Assembly: GCA_009760855.2 (NCBI GenBank)
Contig: WPIO01000022.1
Location: 4,343,501-4,407,500, forward strand
Length of the DNA: 64,000 nucleotides
From: Cristatella mucedo
Lineage: Eukaryota; Bryozoa; Phylactolaemata; Cristatellidae
Direction of reading: 5' to 3'
Part shown: positions 35,766 to 46,950 of the stretch, in pieces
Numbering within the stretch: the stretch's first letter is position 1
Layout: each line of letters opens with the position of its first letter
Program-made: the position numbers and the translations under genes
Notes under the pieces: generated by a model
Database searches by the model: none
The model's input: only the letters and a program-made list of their open reading frames with translations
Told to the model about the DNA's origin: nothing

Positions 35766-36454
35766 TGGTGTAATAATAACAATAATAATAATGCACTTGA
35801 TAAAGCACCCTCAGAGAACTTCTCTTTCTAGGCGTTTTACATTTGCTGCAAAAGGAAATGCAATTGAATGGGGAGTAATATCATGCTTGATAAACAAACA
35901 AAATTAATAACATAGTTAGGGGTGACATGCACAGGGTCAGCATGCAAATGTGGTTAGTGGTAGCATGCACAGTCTCAACACGCGTAAGCACATAAAGGAC
36001 GAGTCACAGGAACCCACTAAATGCTGTCCTAAATAGGTGTTTCTAAGTTCTTTTTGAATGTGGTCAGGTCAGGGGATGTTCTGACACAGGTCGGGAGGGA
36101 GTTCCAGGCTTTGGGAGCATACGAATTAAATGCACGGTCTCCAAAGGATTTAAGGTTTGTACGAGGTATTTGTACTGTTGGATTCCGAAAAGCGGGTGGT
36201 GCGATGCTTGGCCTGATGGGGGAGTATGTCGGAGAGATAGCCTGGAGCCATAGAATGAAGGGACCTAAAAGTGAGCGACAAAACCTTGAAGTCAATCCGT
36301 TGCTTGACTGGTAGCCAGTGCAGGTCGGCGAGAAGTGGAGTAATGTGGCAACTGCGAGGCTCACGACAGACAAGCCTAGCTGCAGAGTTTTGCACCAGCT
36401 GCAATCGCCTGATCGCACATGCTGGTAGGCAAGTAAGCAGTGAGTTGCAGAAGA
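35766..36454 (-). mobile_element. LINE-A copy, third of the series
   Basis: (TAA)n tail, hairpin, 3' UTR and ORF2 end up to the 'FCNSLLAYLPACAIRRLQLVQNSAARLVC' region, truncated at 36454. It is about 60 bp from copy two and shares its 3' UTR variants. Confidence 0.85.
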
Positions 36455-36586
36455 GAGAGTAACTGCAAAAAGATGCAAGAGAGTAACTTTCAGGCTCTCG
36501 ATTCCAGGGAATTCTCCTAAACAGCAGCTGTCACATCAACACACTGCTTTCAATTACCTACTTGTATTAAGATTTCAATCTCTCTG

Positions 36587-36591
<5 letters not shown>

Positions 36592-36669
<78 letters not shown>

Positions 36670-36690
36670 CACACACGCGCACACACATTT
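36592..36690. repeat. (CA)n with (CGCA)n core
   Basis: CA dinucleotides at both ends and an uninterrupted (ACGC)n block at about 36620-36655. Confidence 0.95.
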
Positions 36691-36904
36691 CAGCTGCAGG
36701 ATCCTGACACCTGTTAAATGAACAACAGCGATTCTCAACGAGCCGCATGAAACCGTTAGCTACATGAATGGTTAGATCCCCCCACTCACGAACCGGTGTG
36801 AATTTCCAGTGCTACCAGCTTTCACTGATACTCAATATTGCATTTAATACGAGCATAGTCGCGGTTTTGTAATTGGGTGCTAGACTCAGGAAGCCAAAAT
36901 TACC

Positions 36905-37065
36905 CCAGGGGGAATGTGTGCGAACTTAACGACCAAGGTCGTAGGTTCGAGTCTCTCGTAGCCGGCATCCTAAATAGCCCACTGCAATCGGTGTGATAGC
37001 TGTCGAGGCTCTCACACTGCTATACAAACGAGGCTGCTACATCAGCCAATCTTTAAATTACTCGG
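36905..37065 (+). mobile_element. SINE-1 copy
   Basis: B-box region ACCAAGGTCGTAGGTTCGAGTC, then GCCCACTGCAATCGGTGTGATAG, GCTATACAAACGAGGCTGC and CAGCCAATCTTTAAAT. The A box is not well preserved. Confidence 0.7.
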
Positions 37066-37429
37066 GGTAAATATCAGGAAATTTCTAGGGTTTTAGACAT
37101 AAGGACGCTGCCCAAGTACACGCCCATCTGGACGGCCATTCCAGGCAAGGCTGAATAGCAACACGTCGGTGCGATCTTTGCACGTTATCATCTCAGTACG
37201 TAGCACGGACGACATCTCAGTACGTAGCACGGACGACCTGAAGAGGGGGGGGTCAAATCATGCCAGCAGAAAGGATTGGACCACAGCAAGTGACAAATTG
37301 CTGACGTCCTGTCCGGTCACCTTTAGACTCTGTAGTTGCGCCTAAGGCAGCATCCTGGTCAACATCTGACTAGCAAGGCTCCGGCACAACGGTCAACTAG
37401 CCGTAGCCAATCTCCTGCCAGCCACTAAG
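37066..37429. other. No recognised gene
   Basis: A short direct duplication (ATCTCAGTACGTAGCACGGACGA-like, twice, 37188-37240) and a G run. Nothing else is recognised. Confidence 0.4.
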
Positions 37430-37605
37430 GCAGCCTCGCTGGTCTAGCCCGGTGATTGAGGTGCTTGCCCCGAACAAAGTCAAGGTAAATGTATTCGACG
37501 GCCGTCGGCGTGGGCTCGAGCCCCGTGGCACATGTGCAGCGCCTGAATAGAGATTGAGTTCTCTTAGGGCGCTATACAAGTGAAATATAAATATTTATAT
37601 TTACA
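37430..37605 (+). mobile_element. SINE-2 copy
   Basis: tRNA-like head (CTGGTCTAGCCCGGTGATTGAG to GGGCTCGAGCCCCGTGGC), body ATGTGCAGCGCCTGAATAGAG, hairpin tail ATTGAGTTCTCTTAGGGCGC, then TATACAAGTGAAATATAAAT. It lies about 400 bp downstream of the peroxidase-related gene. Confidence 0.8.
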
Positions 37606-37993
37606 TATACACATACCGGTGGCGAAACAGCATTTTACATTGCTTCCGCTGGAAAACACTAAAAGTGGCAAAGATAGTACCGTGTAGGCATGCTCATGAC
37701 GTCCAAATCCCACGGAAACCAACGTCGAGTGGTTCACAGACCTCGCAATGGGCCACGACAGCCTGGTCGTGGCCTGTCTGCACACCATCCCCGTGGCAGT
37801 AAATCGACGTTGGCATCGCACTCTTAACACGGAGACTCAACGACAAATTCAGTCCAGATGCACCCATCTGCAAGGGCCACGAAGCAGGGGCGTAGCACTG
37901 CTGTCACATAAAAAGGCCTGGTCTGGTCTTGTCTGGTCGGCAAGCCGCACAAACGCGTGAAACTGGCAAAGAATGGCTGCATGCATAAGCATG

Positions 37994-40900
37994 CTATTTC
38001 TTTGCCTGGCCAGCTGGCATCGGCTGGTCTCGTTTCATGCGACCCATAATGTAGAACTCAGCATTCGGCCTCATGTTAGTGAGATGGGCCATCCGGTTCG
38101 ACAGTGCGAATAAAGCAGCTATGGCCCCGATGTCCCAGACATCGTCGTCAGTCAGGCCGTGACGATGCAGCTTCTCTACGTGAGAGCTGGCGACTGGGTG
38201 CGAATCACGAACGAGTAGGGCAAACTCGAGAATGCACCGAAGCCGATCATCCAGCTCAGCACAGCGCCAATTGACGGCAATCTGAAATCAGTATTACTCG
38301 ATGCAAGCACACAAAACAAGGCTGTAGAACGGCACTCAGCAGTTGTTTATGTACACACTGCTTCCACTAGTCAGGCATGCACGTGCACTTTACTGGTAGC
38401 CTGCTCATACACGAAAGGCCAACTAGTGCCAGGAATGCTCCGATATAGCAGGCTTTTGGTGGCACAATAGTTTGTGAGTAAGCCCAAAACACGTGTTGGA
38501 ACCGCAACTACCAGCCTTCACGTACCAACATAATGGGCACACTCAAAATTGTATACCATCATTCAGTGTCTTGCCCTCTTACGCACTAATCGTATGCTGC
38601 TGCTGGATGCAGTCGACCATAACAAGTTGCTTTAACTTCATTTCGTTATAGCAATATTTACCATCGGTATCGCAGTGACAGTCAATACCAACAAGGGATT
38701 AAAAAGCAAGTTTTTTCCTTCCTTCGTTGCTTGCCACTTTGCTTCGATATTTTGATAATGAGGCTGTCGACTTCTAATAGTCATCCAGTTGACCTAAACC
38801 AAATGCTTGCCTTAATAGGCCCAGGATTCGAAACCCTACTATTTGAGCCCTACTTTTGAAACACGACTACTGAAAGCGACTGTTGAAATCGAACGTACGA
38901 TATTCACAGGCTTCACACTTTGTAACACTACTCCGGCCTACGATTTGCTTATACTACTTCGTTATCGGCACGAGTTGAATTATCATTCAAGCGCTTGAAC
39001 TGATTTCTAAGAAATGAAATACTGGTCAAGCTCTTCGGCTATGGTCTTCATACCTGCATGGGCTGAAGGCTGCTTCTACGATTTGTTAACCATCCATCGA
39101 GGTGCGAGTCTTAGTAGCATCAGCCACGTGACTTCTGCGAGGTCACGTGGCATGCGATACTGTACGCTGTGCTGGAGCTAAAGACAGTCCTGAACCAGTA
39201 TACCACCTTCGTAACAAGATGAAGCACGGCCAAAGTCCGGCGGAACCACAAGCCCTATACTGACCGCCGACCAGCTCCAGCAGCTAACTGACACAGCCAT
39301 CCTTAGAAGCGATTGGCTGAGGCTGAGGTCAGTTTGCAAATGCTCACAAACTTCGTGGAAGCATGGCATTCGTGCTTCCCTTTGCAGCAATTGTAAAGCG
39401 TCTAGAGAGAGATTGAGTTCTCTGAGTGTGCGTAATCAAATGTATTATTATTATTATTATAGAAAGAGATTTAGTTCCCTGATTTCGATCAACAAATGTC
39501 TTATGATTATCATTAAATCTGGACGTGATTTCATTCAACAAAAGTAGAAGTTTGGTGGTATCTAAAAGGTTACCCGACCCCTGGTCTACGCCAAGCAGCT
39601 AATGGCAGCTAATGGCAGAAGCCTGCTCTGACTACTGTCTCTTGATTGGCAAACGCCAGCAATCGGTACAGGTTTGAAAATATGGAATTCATACTCTGCT
39701 TTCCCGGAAGTCTTGCACATGGCACTTGGTAGCAGTTTCAAATTCCTTAGAGGTGTGCTACTGCGGTGCTGGCCAATTGGATTGCACGAACTGCGTGCAG
39801 CCCAGCCCTAAATGCACGACCGACTTCCGGTTATGACAAATCAGGTTATAGGAAAACCTCACAGCGGATAAAATGACACATTCATAGCAAGCATCCTGAT
39901 ACAAGAAACACGTTATTTCGTTCAAGCAAAGGTCCCCCATTACATTCACTCCAGCTCCAGGAGAACCAATTGCTTTTTCATACAGTGAGAATTTCATTAT
40001 CCATACCATTCATTAATCCATATCATTCATTAATGTCAATATTCATTTAATATTTATTTGATAATATTTTATTTTATTTATATTTATCAAATTTCAAATT
40101 TCATAATATTTATTTATCATTTTTATTTGATAATATATATTTGATAATATTAATTAAATAAATATTGTTTACTTTTATATTAAATTATATTAAATATTTA
40201 TTTATATTACTATTTATAAAAATTTGATAATATTTGATATTTGAAATTGATATTCAAGCTCCAGTCGCGTCATTCCCACGCATTTAAGTCGAAGTGAAGA
40301 CAAAGAACTACCCGGTCCAGCTAATAATTTCATTTAGTCTGAAGAGGTGACATCTATGTTTGGTTCGGCATAACAAAGCGAGAGGCCCAAAGAGGTTGCA
40401 CGCGTTAAATGAGGTAAGCAGGTCAGGTGCTTGCTATTCCCCACCGAGGTCGTGGGTTCGAATCCTACAGCGAACGATTTTTTACTACCAACAGCAGGAA
40501 GCAGTGGTGACAGCCATCAAGGCTCTTCTGCCACCATACAAATGAGGCTGATTAAGTCGGCTAATATTTAAAGACCGGCCGACTTATTCGGCAATGAACG
40601 AATTATTTAATGACAGAGTGTAGTGTGTCAATGCTCAAGGCGTAGCAAAAGCTTCGTGGCTCTGAAGAGTTACAGATCCAAGTACGTACTGCACACCACC
40701 AAGCTGTGAGGCAGACCTCGGACGTCACGGTCAAGCATTTGGTTACAAGGGTAAACCAGAGTGCGTCCAGTCAGTCAGTCAAAAGAAATACCCGATGAGC
40801 AGTGGTAAGAAACTACGCTGGGGCCAACCAGGACCGCTTGACAACGTCACACAACCGCCATGATACCGTATAGTTGTCCAGATGCATTCATGCAGTTTCG

Positions 40901-41566
40901 CACACCAACAAACGCCCTCTACGGAGCTTGCGAATGGTAGAGACCCTGCACACACAAACACTTTGGGCAGCAGAGATCACATCGTCTTTTAAATGGTACA
41001 AGCTCTACGACGTTACGCCGAAGGACATACTACTAATACCATAGCGCACAGGTACAACCTACCACGCAGTAGCAGATCGCGTAAATCGACACGGCTCACC
41101 TGATCAGCCAGCATGGTATTCTTCGAGAATATCCTATGCAGCGCACTGTGAGCCACGACACAATAAAGACAGCCGTTGGCTGCGCTCGTGGCCACCACGA
41201 TCGCCTCACGATCGGCTTTGGAGAGGTTGCCTGACGACGGAGAACGATGAGAAGCAGCCTCGTTTCACAGCCGGTCAGCCAGCGCCGCAGTCGGCAGCAG
41301 CTGCTGCTATCGAACAAGGAACTTGCAAAATCATGTAGCCTGCCGAGTGACATGCAGCTGTACATTCTCTTCTGCTGCCAACTCGGGCACCTCTACGGCT
41401 GCCCTTCTGACTCGGCTGCACTTTTTCTCTCTTAGACTTCTTTGAGTGACGTTTGGCCACTGGCTACGCATGTGTACCGCATATGGGCTCAGTCTTTGAA
41501 TGCGCGAGAGAAATATCCAGAGTAAAACTAACTTAATCTGTGTAGCCTTGTGGAGTAGCAGATGGA

Positions 41567-41604
<38 letters not shown>

Positions 41605-44523
41605 CAAAATATTTGTATAGTGCCTTAATAGAAATCGATGTCTTTCTAGACAATTTACATATGCTGGAAAGGAAGTGTTTTTTTTCAATTGGCTTGTGTC
41701 TACAAGCACAATTTTGAATGATGGTACAACCAACTTACTAGCACACAAATGGGAAACCTAATCCTCAAAAATAGATTTGGTCAGCAAACCTCGTGTAACA
41801 TCTGCATGCAATGTGGGAGTCCTGTTGCCACGTGACTTTGGCCTAGGCGACTACACCAACTCTGATGGCACACTAGGTGAGGCAGTTGCTTTCATGACCT
41901 CGGTCCCGAGGTCGTGGGTTCGATTCCTGCAGTGGACGATTCTTTATTGCCACTGCAAGCGGTGGTGATAGCCGTAAAGGCTCTTCTGTCGCTATACAAA
42001 AAGAGGCGGTTTAATCAGCTAGGATTCATTTATTTATTTATTAAGTCTGCCTACTTTCAGCTAGGTAACACTGCAAAAATTCGGGCCTGCTTAGACAACA
42101 ATACCCCAGCCAACCTGGCTCATTCATTTGTCAATGCTATCTTGACTTCTGTGACTCACTACTCGCAAGTCCTCCTGCCTGTGCAACAAGACACTAACAG
42201 TTGGTACACAGCTCTACAGCTAGACATGCATGTCGTGAAAGTCACTACTTCGACATGAACTACTTTTCACCAACCTGCACTGGCTCCCCATTTTAATAAT
42301 AATAATACATTTCATAAAGCGCCCTTTAGAGAACTCAATTCTCTTTCTAGGGGCTTTACAATTGCTGCAAAGGAAGCACGATCGAATGGTCAGTGGTAGC
42401 ATGCTCAATAAACAACATGAATAACATCGTTAGGAGTGACATGCACAGGGTCAGCATGCAAGTTTAGTTACTAGCGGCATGCAGTGTCAGCACGCATAAG
42501 CAAATAAAGGACGAATCACAGGGATCCACTAAATGCTGTCAAAAATAGGCGCGTTTTTAGTTTTTTTTTAATTGTGGTCAAGTCAAGAGATGTCGTGCCG
42601 CAGGTCGGGAGTGAGTTCAGGGCTTTTGGAGCATAAGAACTAAAGGCGCGGTCTCCAAAGGATTTGAGGTTTGTACGAGGTATAGGTTCTCAGTTAGATT
42701 CCAAAAAGCAGGTTATACGATGCTTAGCCTGGTCGGGGAGTAGATCTGATAGGTACTCTAGAGCCAAAGAATGGAGAGACCTAAAAGGGAGTGACAGAAC
42801 TTCGAAGTCGATACGTGATGTCCGGTTCTTTTCACGGTTTATACTCTCCCTCTTGCTGATGTGATTGCCAAGCACAATCTAGGCTTTCACTTCTATGCGG
42901 ATGACACTCAGTTGTACCTTTGCTTTGATCCCTCCCAGCCTTCGAGCACCTCAAATTCTCTCAACTCACTAGCTGCATGCATTGATGACATCCGCACATG
43001 GATGGCAGCAAATTTTCTAAAACTAAATGACGATAAAACTAACTTACTAGTTATGGGCAAACCCAGTGTGATTCAGAAATTGGAAAGGCTGAAACTCAAA
43101 ATTGGCTCTGCCAGCATATCTCCTATTGAATCAGCTCGAAATCTAGATGTCATTTTCCAGAGCAACCTCTCGTTAGACGACCATATCAGCTTCACAGTCA
43201 AATCCGCCTATTTTCAACTTCATAACATTGCTAAAATTCGGGCTTGTTTATATAAAGATACCACATCTAAGTTGGTCCATGCATTCGTGACATTCCGTCT
43301 CGACTTCTGCAACTCACTGCTCGCTGGCCTACCGGCATGTGCGATCAGGCGATTGCAGCTGGTGCAAAACTCTGCAGCTAGGCTAGTCTGTCGTGAGCGT
43401 CGCAGTTGCCACATCGCACCACTTCTCGCCGACCTGTACTGGCTACCAGTCAAGCAACGGATTGACTTCAAGGTTTTGTCGCTCACTTTTAGGTCACTTC
43501 ATTCTTTGGTTCCAGCCTATCTCTCAGGTCTACTCCCCCACCAGGCCAAGCATCGTACCACCTGCTTTTCGGAATCCAACAGTCTACCAATACCTCGTTC
43601 AAACCTCAAATCCTTTGGAGACCGTGCATTTACTTTGTATGCTCCCAAAGCCTGGAACTCCCTCCCGACTTGCATCAGAACATCCCCTTACTTGAACACA
43701 TTTGAAAAGAACTTAAAAACACACCTATTTAGGACAGCATTTAGCGGGTCCCTGTGATTTGTCCTTTATGTGCTTATGCATGCTGACACTGTGCATGCTG
43801 CCACTAGCCACATTTGCATGCTGACCCTATGCATGTCACCCCTAACCATGTTATTCATGTTGTTTATCAAGCATGATACCACTCACCATTCAATTGCGTT
43901 TCCCTTTGCAGCAAATGTAAAGTGCCTAGAAAGAGATTGAGTTCTCTGAGGACGCTTTATTAAGTGCATTATTATTATTATTATCACCGCTTGCAGTAGG
44001 CAATAAGGAATAACCAACTGCAGGATTTGCACCCACGACCTCGGTCGTGAAGAGCGAGCACCTTACCTCCTGGGCAATACCTCACCTCACGACCCAGTAA
44101 TAATGCTTACGAGTGAGGTCAAGTCCTACACACATGAGCAATGCAGCCGATGACATACGTCGGATGCTTAGAGGTGGCAGCAGCAGCAGCCGCAGTCTTC
44201 TCTTCACCTGTATCCTTGTTCATTAGAGCATCATAATAGGCGAAGAAAGCTCTGAACTCAGCTGGTCGTCGAGACAACACTTTAAATACGTTAGGCAAGA
44301 AGCCGCTCTAAACGGCAAAGAAATCGGAGCAGCAATGCCAGACTAGTGAGCATCAGAAGCATCAGTGAGCATCAGAACTACAGCAGGATCTTGCCAGCGG
44401 TACCTTTTCTTCAACCTGATTCATTGCAGCCTTAAGGTCTTCCGGCAGAGAGCTCCGGCTTGGAGTAGCATAGCGGCTGATACTAGGATCGGCTGGCTCA
44501 GATGAGTAGGGACGGCTCTGCAT
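37994..44523 (-). CDS. AhpD/CMD-type peroxidase-related enzyme, four exons
   Basis: A 212-residue protein of the 'uncharacterised peroxidase-related' group in the AhpD/carboxymuconolactone decarboxylase superfamily; the family suggests thiol-based peroxidase or disulfide chemistry, substrate unknown. Exons: 44523-44404 (ISRY..LPEDLKAAMNQVEEK), 44307-44208 (SGFLPNVFKVLSRRPAEFRA), 41230-41100 (NLSKADREAIVVATSAANG), 38281-37994 (IAVNWRCAELDDRLRC to QAKK stop). All junctions are GT-AG and keep frame. The catalytic signature is complete: E82, C94-x-x-C97, H101. WDIGAIAALFALSNRM and RPNAEFY are typical C-terminal motifs. Start uncertain: the ATG at 44523 gives MQSRPYSSEP; the open frame extends to 44586, and an upstream exon or targeting sequence cannot be excluded. 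Introns of 96, 2977 and 2818 bp; the two long ones are packed with LINE/SINE copies, so this is a resident gene, not a bacterial contaminant. Confidence 0.85.
39330..39475 (+). mobile_element. LINE-A 3' end
   Basis: GCAGCAATTGTAAAGCGTC, the hairpin AGAGAGATTGAGTTCTCTGA, then ATTATTATTATTATA. A second partial AGAAAGAGATTTAGTTCC unit follows directly, so two tails may be superimposed. Confidence 0.65.
40015..40250. repeat. AT-rich repeat (TTTGATAATATT-type units)
   Basis: Over 85 percent A+T by eye, with recurring ATTTGATAATATT, TATTTAT and CAAATTTCA words and several inverted pairs. It could be an AT-rich tandem repeat or the core of a MITE. Confidence 0.6.
40400..40575 (+). mobile_element. 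SINE-1 copy
   Basis: GAGGTAAGCAGGTCAGG (A-box region with a GTAAG motif), CCGAGGTCGTGGGTTCGAATCC (B box), AAGCAGTGGTGACAGCC, then ACAAATGAGGCTGATTAAG and GGCTAATATTTAAAG. Inserted in intron 3 of the peroxidase-related gene, opposite to the gene. Confidence 0.8.
41385..41560 (+). mobile_element. LINE-B 3' end
   Basis: CTGCCCTTCTGACTCGGCTGC, then CCACTGGCTACGCATGTGTAC and a TGTAGCCTTGTGGAGTAGC-like end, matching 14570-14780. Confidence 0.55.
41563..41690 (-). mobile_element. LINE-A 3' end, diverged
   Basis: (TAA)n at 41565-41597, then TTTGTATAGTGCCTTAATAG, TGTCTTTCTAGACAATTTAC and ATATGCTGGAAAGGAAG. This is a reversed LINE-A terminus and an older variant. It abuts the LINE-B end at 41560. Confidence 0.6.
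41865..42040 (+). mobile_element. SINE-1 copy
   Basis: CACTAGGTGAGGCAG (A box), CCGAGGTCGTGGGTTCGATTCC (B box), TGCAGTGGACGATTCTTTATT, GCCACTGCAAGCGGTGGTGA, then TCTGTCGCTATACAAAAAGAG and CAGCTAGGATTCATTTATTT. Well preserved. Confidence 0.85.
42045..42292 (+). mobile_element. LINE-A ORF2 fragment
   Basis: Encodes KSAYFQLGNTAKIRACLDNNT, then AHSFVN and LQLDM-like remnants and LHWLP-like sequence. It has no 3' end of its own and is cut off where the (TAA)n of the next copy begins. Confidence 0.7.
42296..42814 (-). mobile_element. LINE-A copy, left half of a head-to-head pair
   Basis: A (TAA)n start, hairpin, 3' UTR and ORF2 end up to about the 'KQRIDFKVLSL' region. Its truncated 5' end meets the truncated 5' end of the plus-strand copy at 42818 with only a few bases between. 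Confidence 0.8.
42818..43984 (+). mobile_element. LINE-A copy with 298-codon ORF2 part
   Basis: Starts inside the palm at 'GPVLFTVYTLPLADV' and keeps an open frame from 42861 to 43757: FHFYADDTQLYLCFDP (intact ADD), MAANFLKLNDDKTNLLVMG, RLDFCNSLLAGLP, ADLYWLPVKQRIDFK and GDRAFTLYAPKAWNSLPT. The 3' UTR with the terminal hairpin and (ATT)n ends at 43984. It gives the cleanest view of the LINE-A C-terminal half. Confidence 0.9.
43988..44090 (-). mobile_element. SINE-1 copy, 3' truncated
   Basis: On the minus strand: CAGGAGGTAAGGTGCTCGC (A box with GGTAAG), GACCGAGGTCGTGGGTGCAAA (B box, mutated), then CTGCAGTTGGTTATTCC. The head is nearly identical to the GPCR intron 2 copy. In sense with the peroxidase-related gene, inside its intron 2. 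Confidence 0.75.
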
Positions 44524-45059
44524 TGCAACACATAAACAATCAATACCAGCAGCACACAATATATAGCCAATCCAGCGCAAACACACAGTGCAGCATCAGG
44601 CTCGACTGCAAACACATGGGGAAAGGAATTCTTTGAACTAGGGCAAAAGGAGGGCAACTCAACTGAACCAATTATTAAACGGTACTGAGCCAGGCAGTGT
44701 CGTCACGATTCGACAGACCGCCAGAGCAGTCCTATAAGTATAAGCTGCTAAAAAATCTAGCAGCTTCGACGGATATCTGATTCACATAGAGTTCACATTC
44801 GAAAGAGTGCTTTGACTATACTGACTGCATAGGGCCCTCACTCAGATCAGCACCATCGGCATCAGGATGGAGAGGGGTGGAAGGGTGTTGTGGTGGAGCT
44901 GTACTTGCCAGTTCAAATGAGGATCGAGATCAGCCCAACGCACCTCATTTCACATGCAAACACAGCCAGAAGACTGTTTAAGGTAAGGCAAATGGTCTAG
45001 ATCCTATCTCAGTGCGAGACTCCAAAATACAGATGTAAGCGAGCAAATGTCATCCAAGG
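44524..45059. other. No recognised exon; possible upstream exon or promoter of the peroxidase-related gene
   Basis: The frame of exon 1 remains open to 44586. Beyond that I see no ORF or repeat that I recognise. Confidence 0.3.
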
Positions 45060-45640
45060 AATCACTAAAGCCAATGGGGTACGTCAGGGCTCAGGGCTCT
45101 GCTCCTTTTTCACAATTTATACCCTCTTGCCGCTGTGACTGCCAAGCACAGTCTAGGCTTTCACTTCTAGGCATATGACACTCACCTGTACCTATGCTTT
45201 GATCCTTTCCAGCACTTAAAACTCAGTCAACTCCAGTGCTACTTGTATTGCTGACATCTGCACATGGGGATGGCAGCAAACTTTCTCAAGTTGAATGACG
45301 ATAAAACCAAATTACAAGTGTGACTCAGAAATCGGAAAGCTTAATGCTCAAAATCGGCCCTGCAAGCGTTTCTCCAGTAGAATCTGCACGAAATCTAGGT
45401 TCCTGTTCCAAAGTGACCTTTCATAAGACGACGACATCAGCTACACAGCCAAATCTGCCTACTTTCAGCTACATAAGATTGCTAAAATCGGGCTTATTTA
45501 GACAGGGATACCATATCCCAGTTGGTACATGGATTTGTGACAGTTTCTCGACTTTTGTAATTCAGTGACAGTTTCTCGACTTTTGTAATTCACTGCTTGC
45601 AGGTCTACCGGCATGTGCAATCAGTAACCAATGTTACCAG
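45060..45640 (+). mobile_element. Degenerate LINE-A RT fragment
   Basis: In shifting frames: GVRQGS near 45080, KHSLGFHF near 45145, FLKLNDDKT near 45285, SVSPVESARNLG near 45365 and VTVSRLL-like sequence near 45540. A 30-bp direct duplication (GTGACAGTTTCTCGACTTTTG, twice) lies at 45537-45590. The 3' end is missing. Confidence 0.65.
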
Positions 45641-45689
45641 TTAACATACATGTTACCTTGCATGTTACCAGTAACTATAAGATCATAAA

Positions 45690-45850
45690 AAAAATCCTAG
45701 CTGATTAAACAGCCTCTTTTTGTATAGCGACAGAAGAGCCTTTACGGCCATCACCAACGCTTGCAGTGGCGATAAAGAATCGCCCACGGCAGGAATCGAA
45801 CCTGCGACCTCGGGACCGAGGTCGTGAAAGCAACCGCCTTACCTAGTGTA
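45690..45850 (-). mobile_element. SINE-1 copy
   Basis: Minus strand: CACTAGGTAAGGCGGTTGC, CGAGGTCGCAGGTTCGATTCC, GGGCGATTCTTTATCGCC, GTAAAGGCTCTTCTGTCGC, GAGGCTGTTTAATCAGCTAG. Nearly full length. The anticodon-arm region contains a CCTCGGTCCCGAGG dyad. Confidence 0.85.
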
Positions 45851-45989
45851 TTGTTATTATTACTATTACTATTAACAATCGGTGCTTGCAAAATGGAATT
45901 TCTTACATAAAGTTAGGTCATTTTTCCAATATATAATTCTGGTATATTTACAGGCTGGTACAGATGAGAAATGAGAGCCATAAACTTTG

Positions 45990-46950
45990 CTGATTCTCAG
46001 TCTAACAATACTGATTTTAATTTCACAATTGTGGCTGAGGAGAGAATGTCATCTTATCAGAGACCTTGTACCTCGTAAGCCCAACGCAGAGCTTCAGACA
46101 TCTAGGCTTCAGGACTGAAACTTATGAATGAAAGTGTGAAAGTAACCAATCTGAGAAAGCGTTACGAACCCTTTCAACTTCTCGCGGCAAAATGGGCTGT
46201 GCTTCTGCAGTAATAACCCGGGTGAGTGGCACCTATTCATGGACTGTACATCGAGTAGCCTCAAAGCTGTGCTGCTTTGTTACGGCAGCGATCGCATCTC
46301 TCTCCCTATGGCTCTCCACTCTGTGCACCTCAAAGAGGACTGCAACAGTGTCGAGAACTTACTGAGTGCCTTAAAGTATGGCGACTACAGCTTGGAAGTC
46401 ACTGGACACGACGAAATGGTGTCACTCCTGATGGGCCATTGAGGCGCTTTCACGATATTGCCTTGTTTTCTTCGCCTATGCGACAGTCGGGACATTGAGG
46501 CTATCACAAAAGGGACCGGTGACAGCAGATCGAGTTCTCTGTCGTGGAGAACAACACAGTAGGAGCCGAGCTGTCGGAGGCAGGGGTCAAAGCTGGTATC
46601 TTCGTAAGACCGCAGATAAAAAAGATCACTGAACGTAAAGAGTTCGCCAAGATTATATAGCAGACGGAGAAAGAGACTTTGAGCAGTTTCCTTGTAGTGC
46701 TTCACGGCCTCCTGGGTAATCATACGGCTGAAAACTATGAGCAGTTGGTTGGTTCGGGCTCTTATAAAGAACTATACCGAAACGAGATGTTCCTCTCAAT
46801 GCCCATATCCTTGGTGCTCATCTTGAAAAATTCAACGAGAACATGGGAGCTCACTCAGAGGAACAAAGCGAGTGCTTTCACCCGGAGGATATGGCGGACT
46901 TCGAGCGTCGTTAGCTGTGACAGTATAGCATTGTGGGACCCATTCGAATA
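45990..46950 (+). pseudogene. Degenerate copy of a multicopy animal 'uncharacterised protein' family
   Basis: Shifting-frame translation follows a family common in many animal genomes: RDLVPRKPNAELQTSRLQ near 46055; FMDCTSSSLKAVLL near 46238; ALHSVHLKEDCNSVENLLSA near 46313; LLMG..FPCFLRL near 46425; GNHTAENYEQLV near 46710; then in another frame ENMGAHSEEQSECFHPEDM near 46838 and MADFERR near 46890. It has at least four frameshifts or stops. Such genes lack introns and occur in many copies, suggesting mobile-element origin, but I cannot name the superfamily with certainty. Confidence 0.55.

Larger units (their letters stand above)
38282..41099 (-). other. Intron 3 of the peroxidase-related gene
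   Basis: Contains a 10-bp perfect hairpin (GCCACGTGAC, 39123-39132, with its complement at 39142-39151), a LINE-A 3' end, an AT-rich repeat and a SINE-1, each listed separately. The rest is unassigned. Confidence 0.7.

Noticed and set aside
36592-36690. CRISPR-like or direct-repeat array
   Set aside because: It is a plain (CA)n/(CGCA)n microsatellite in a eukaryotic genome.
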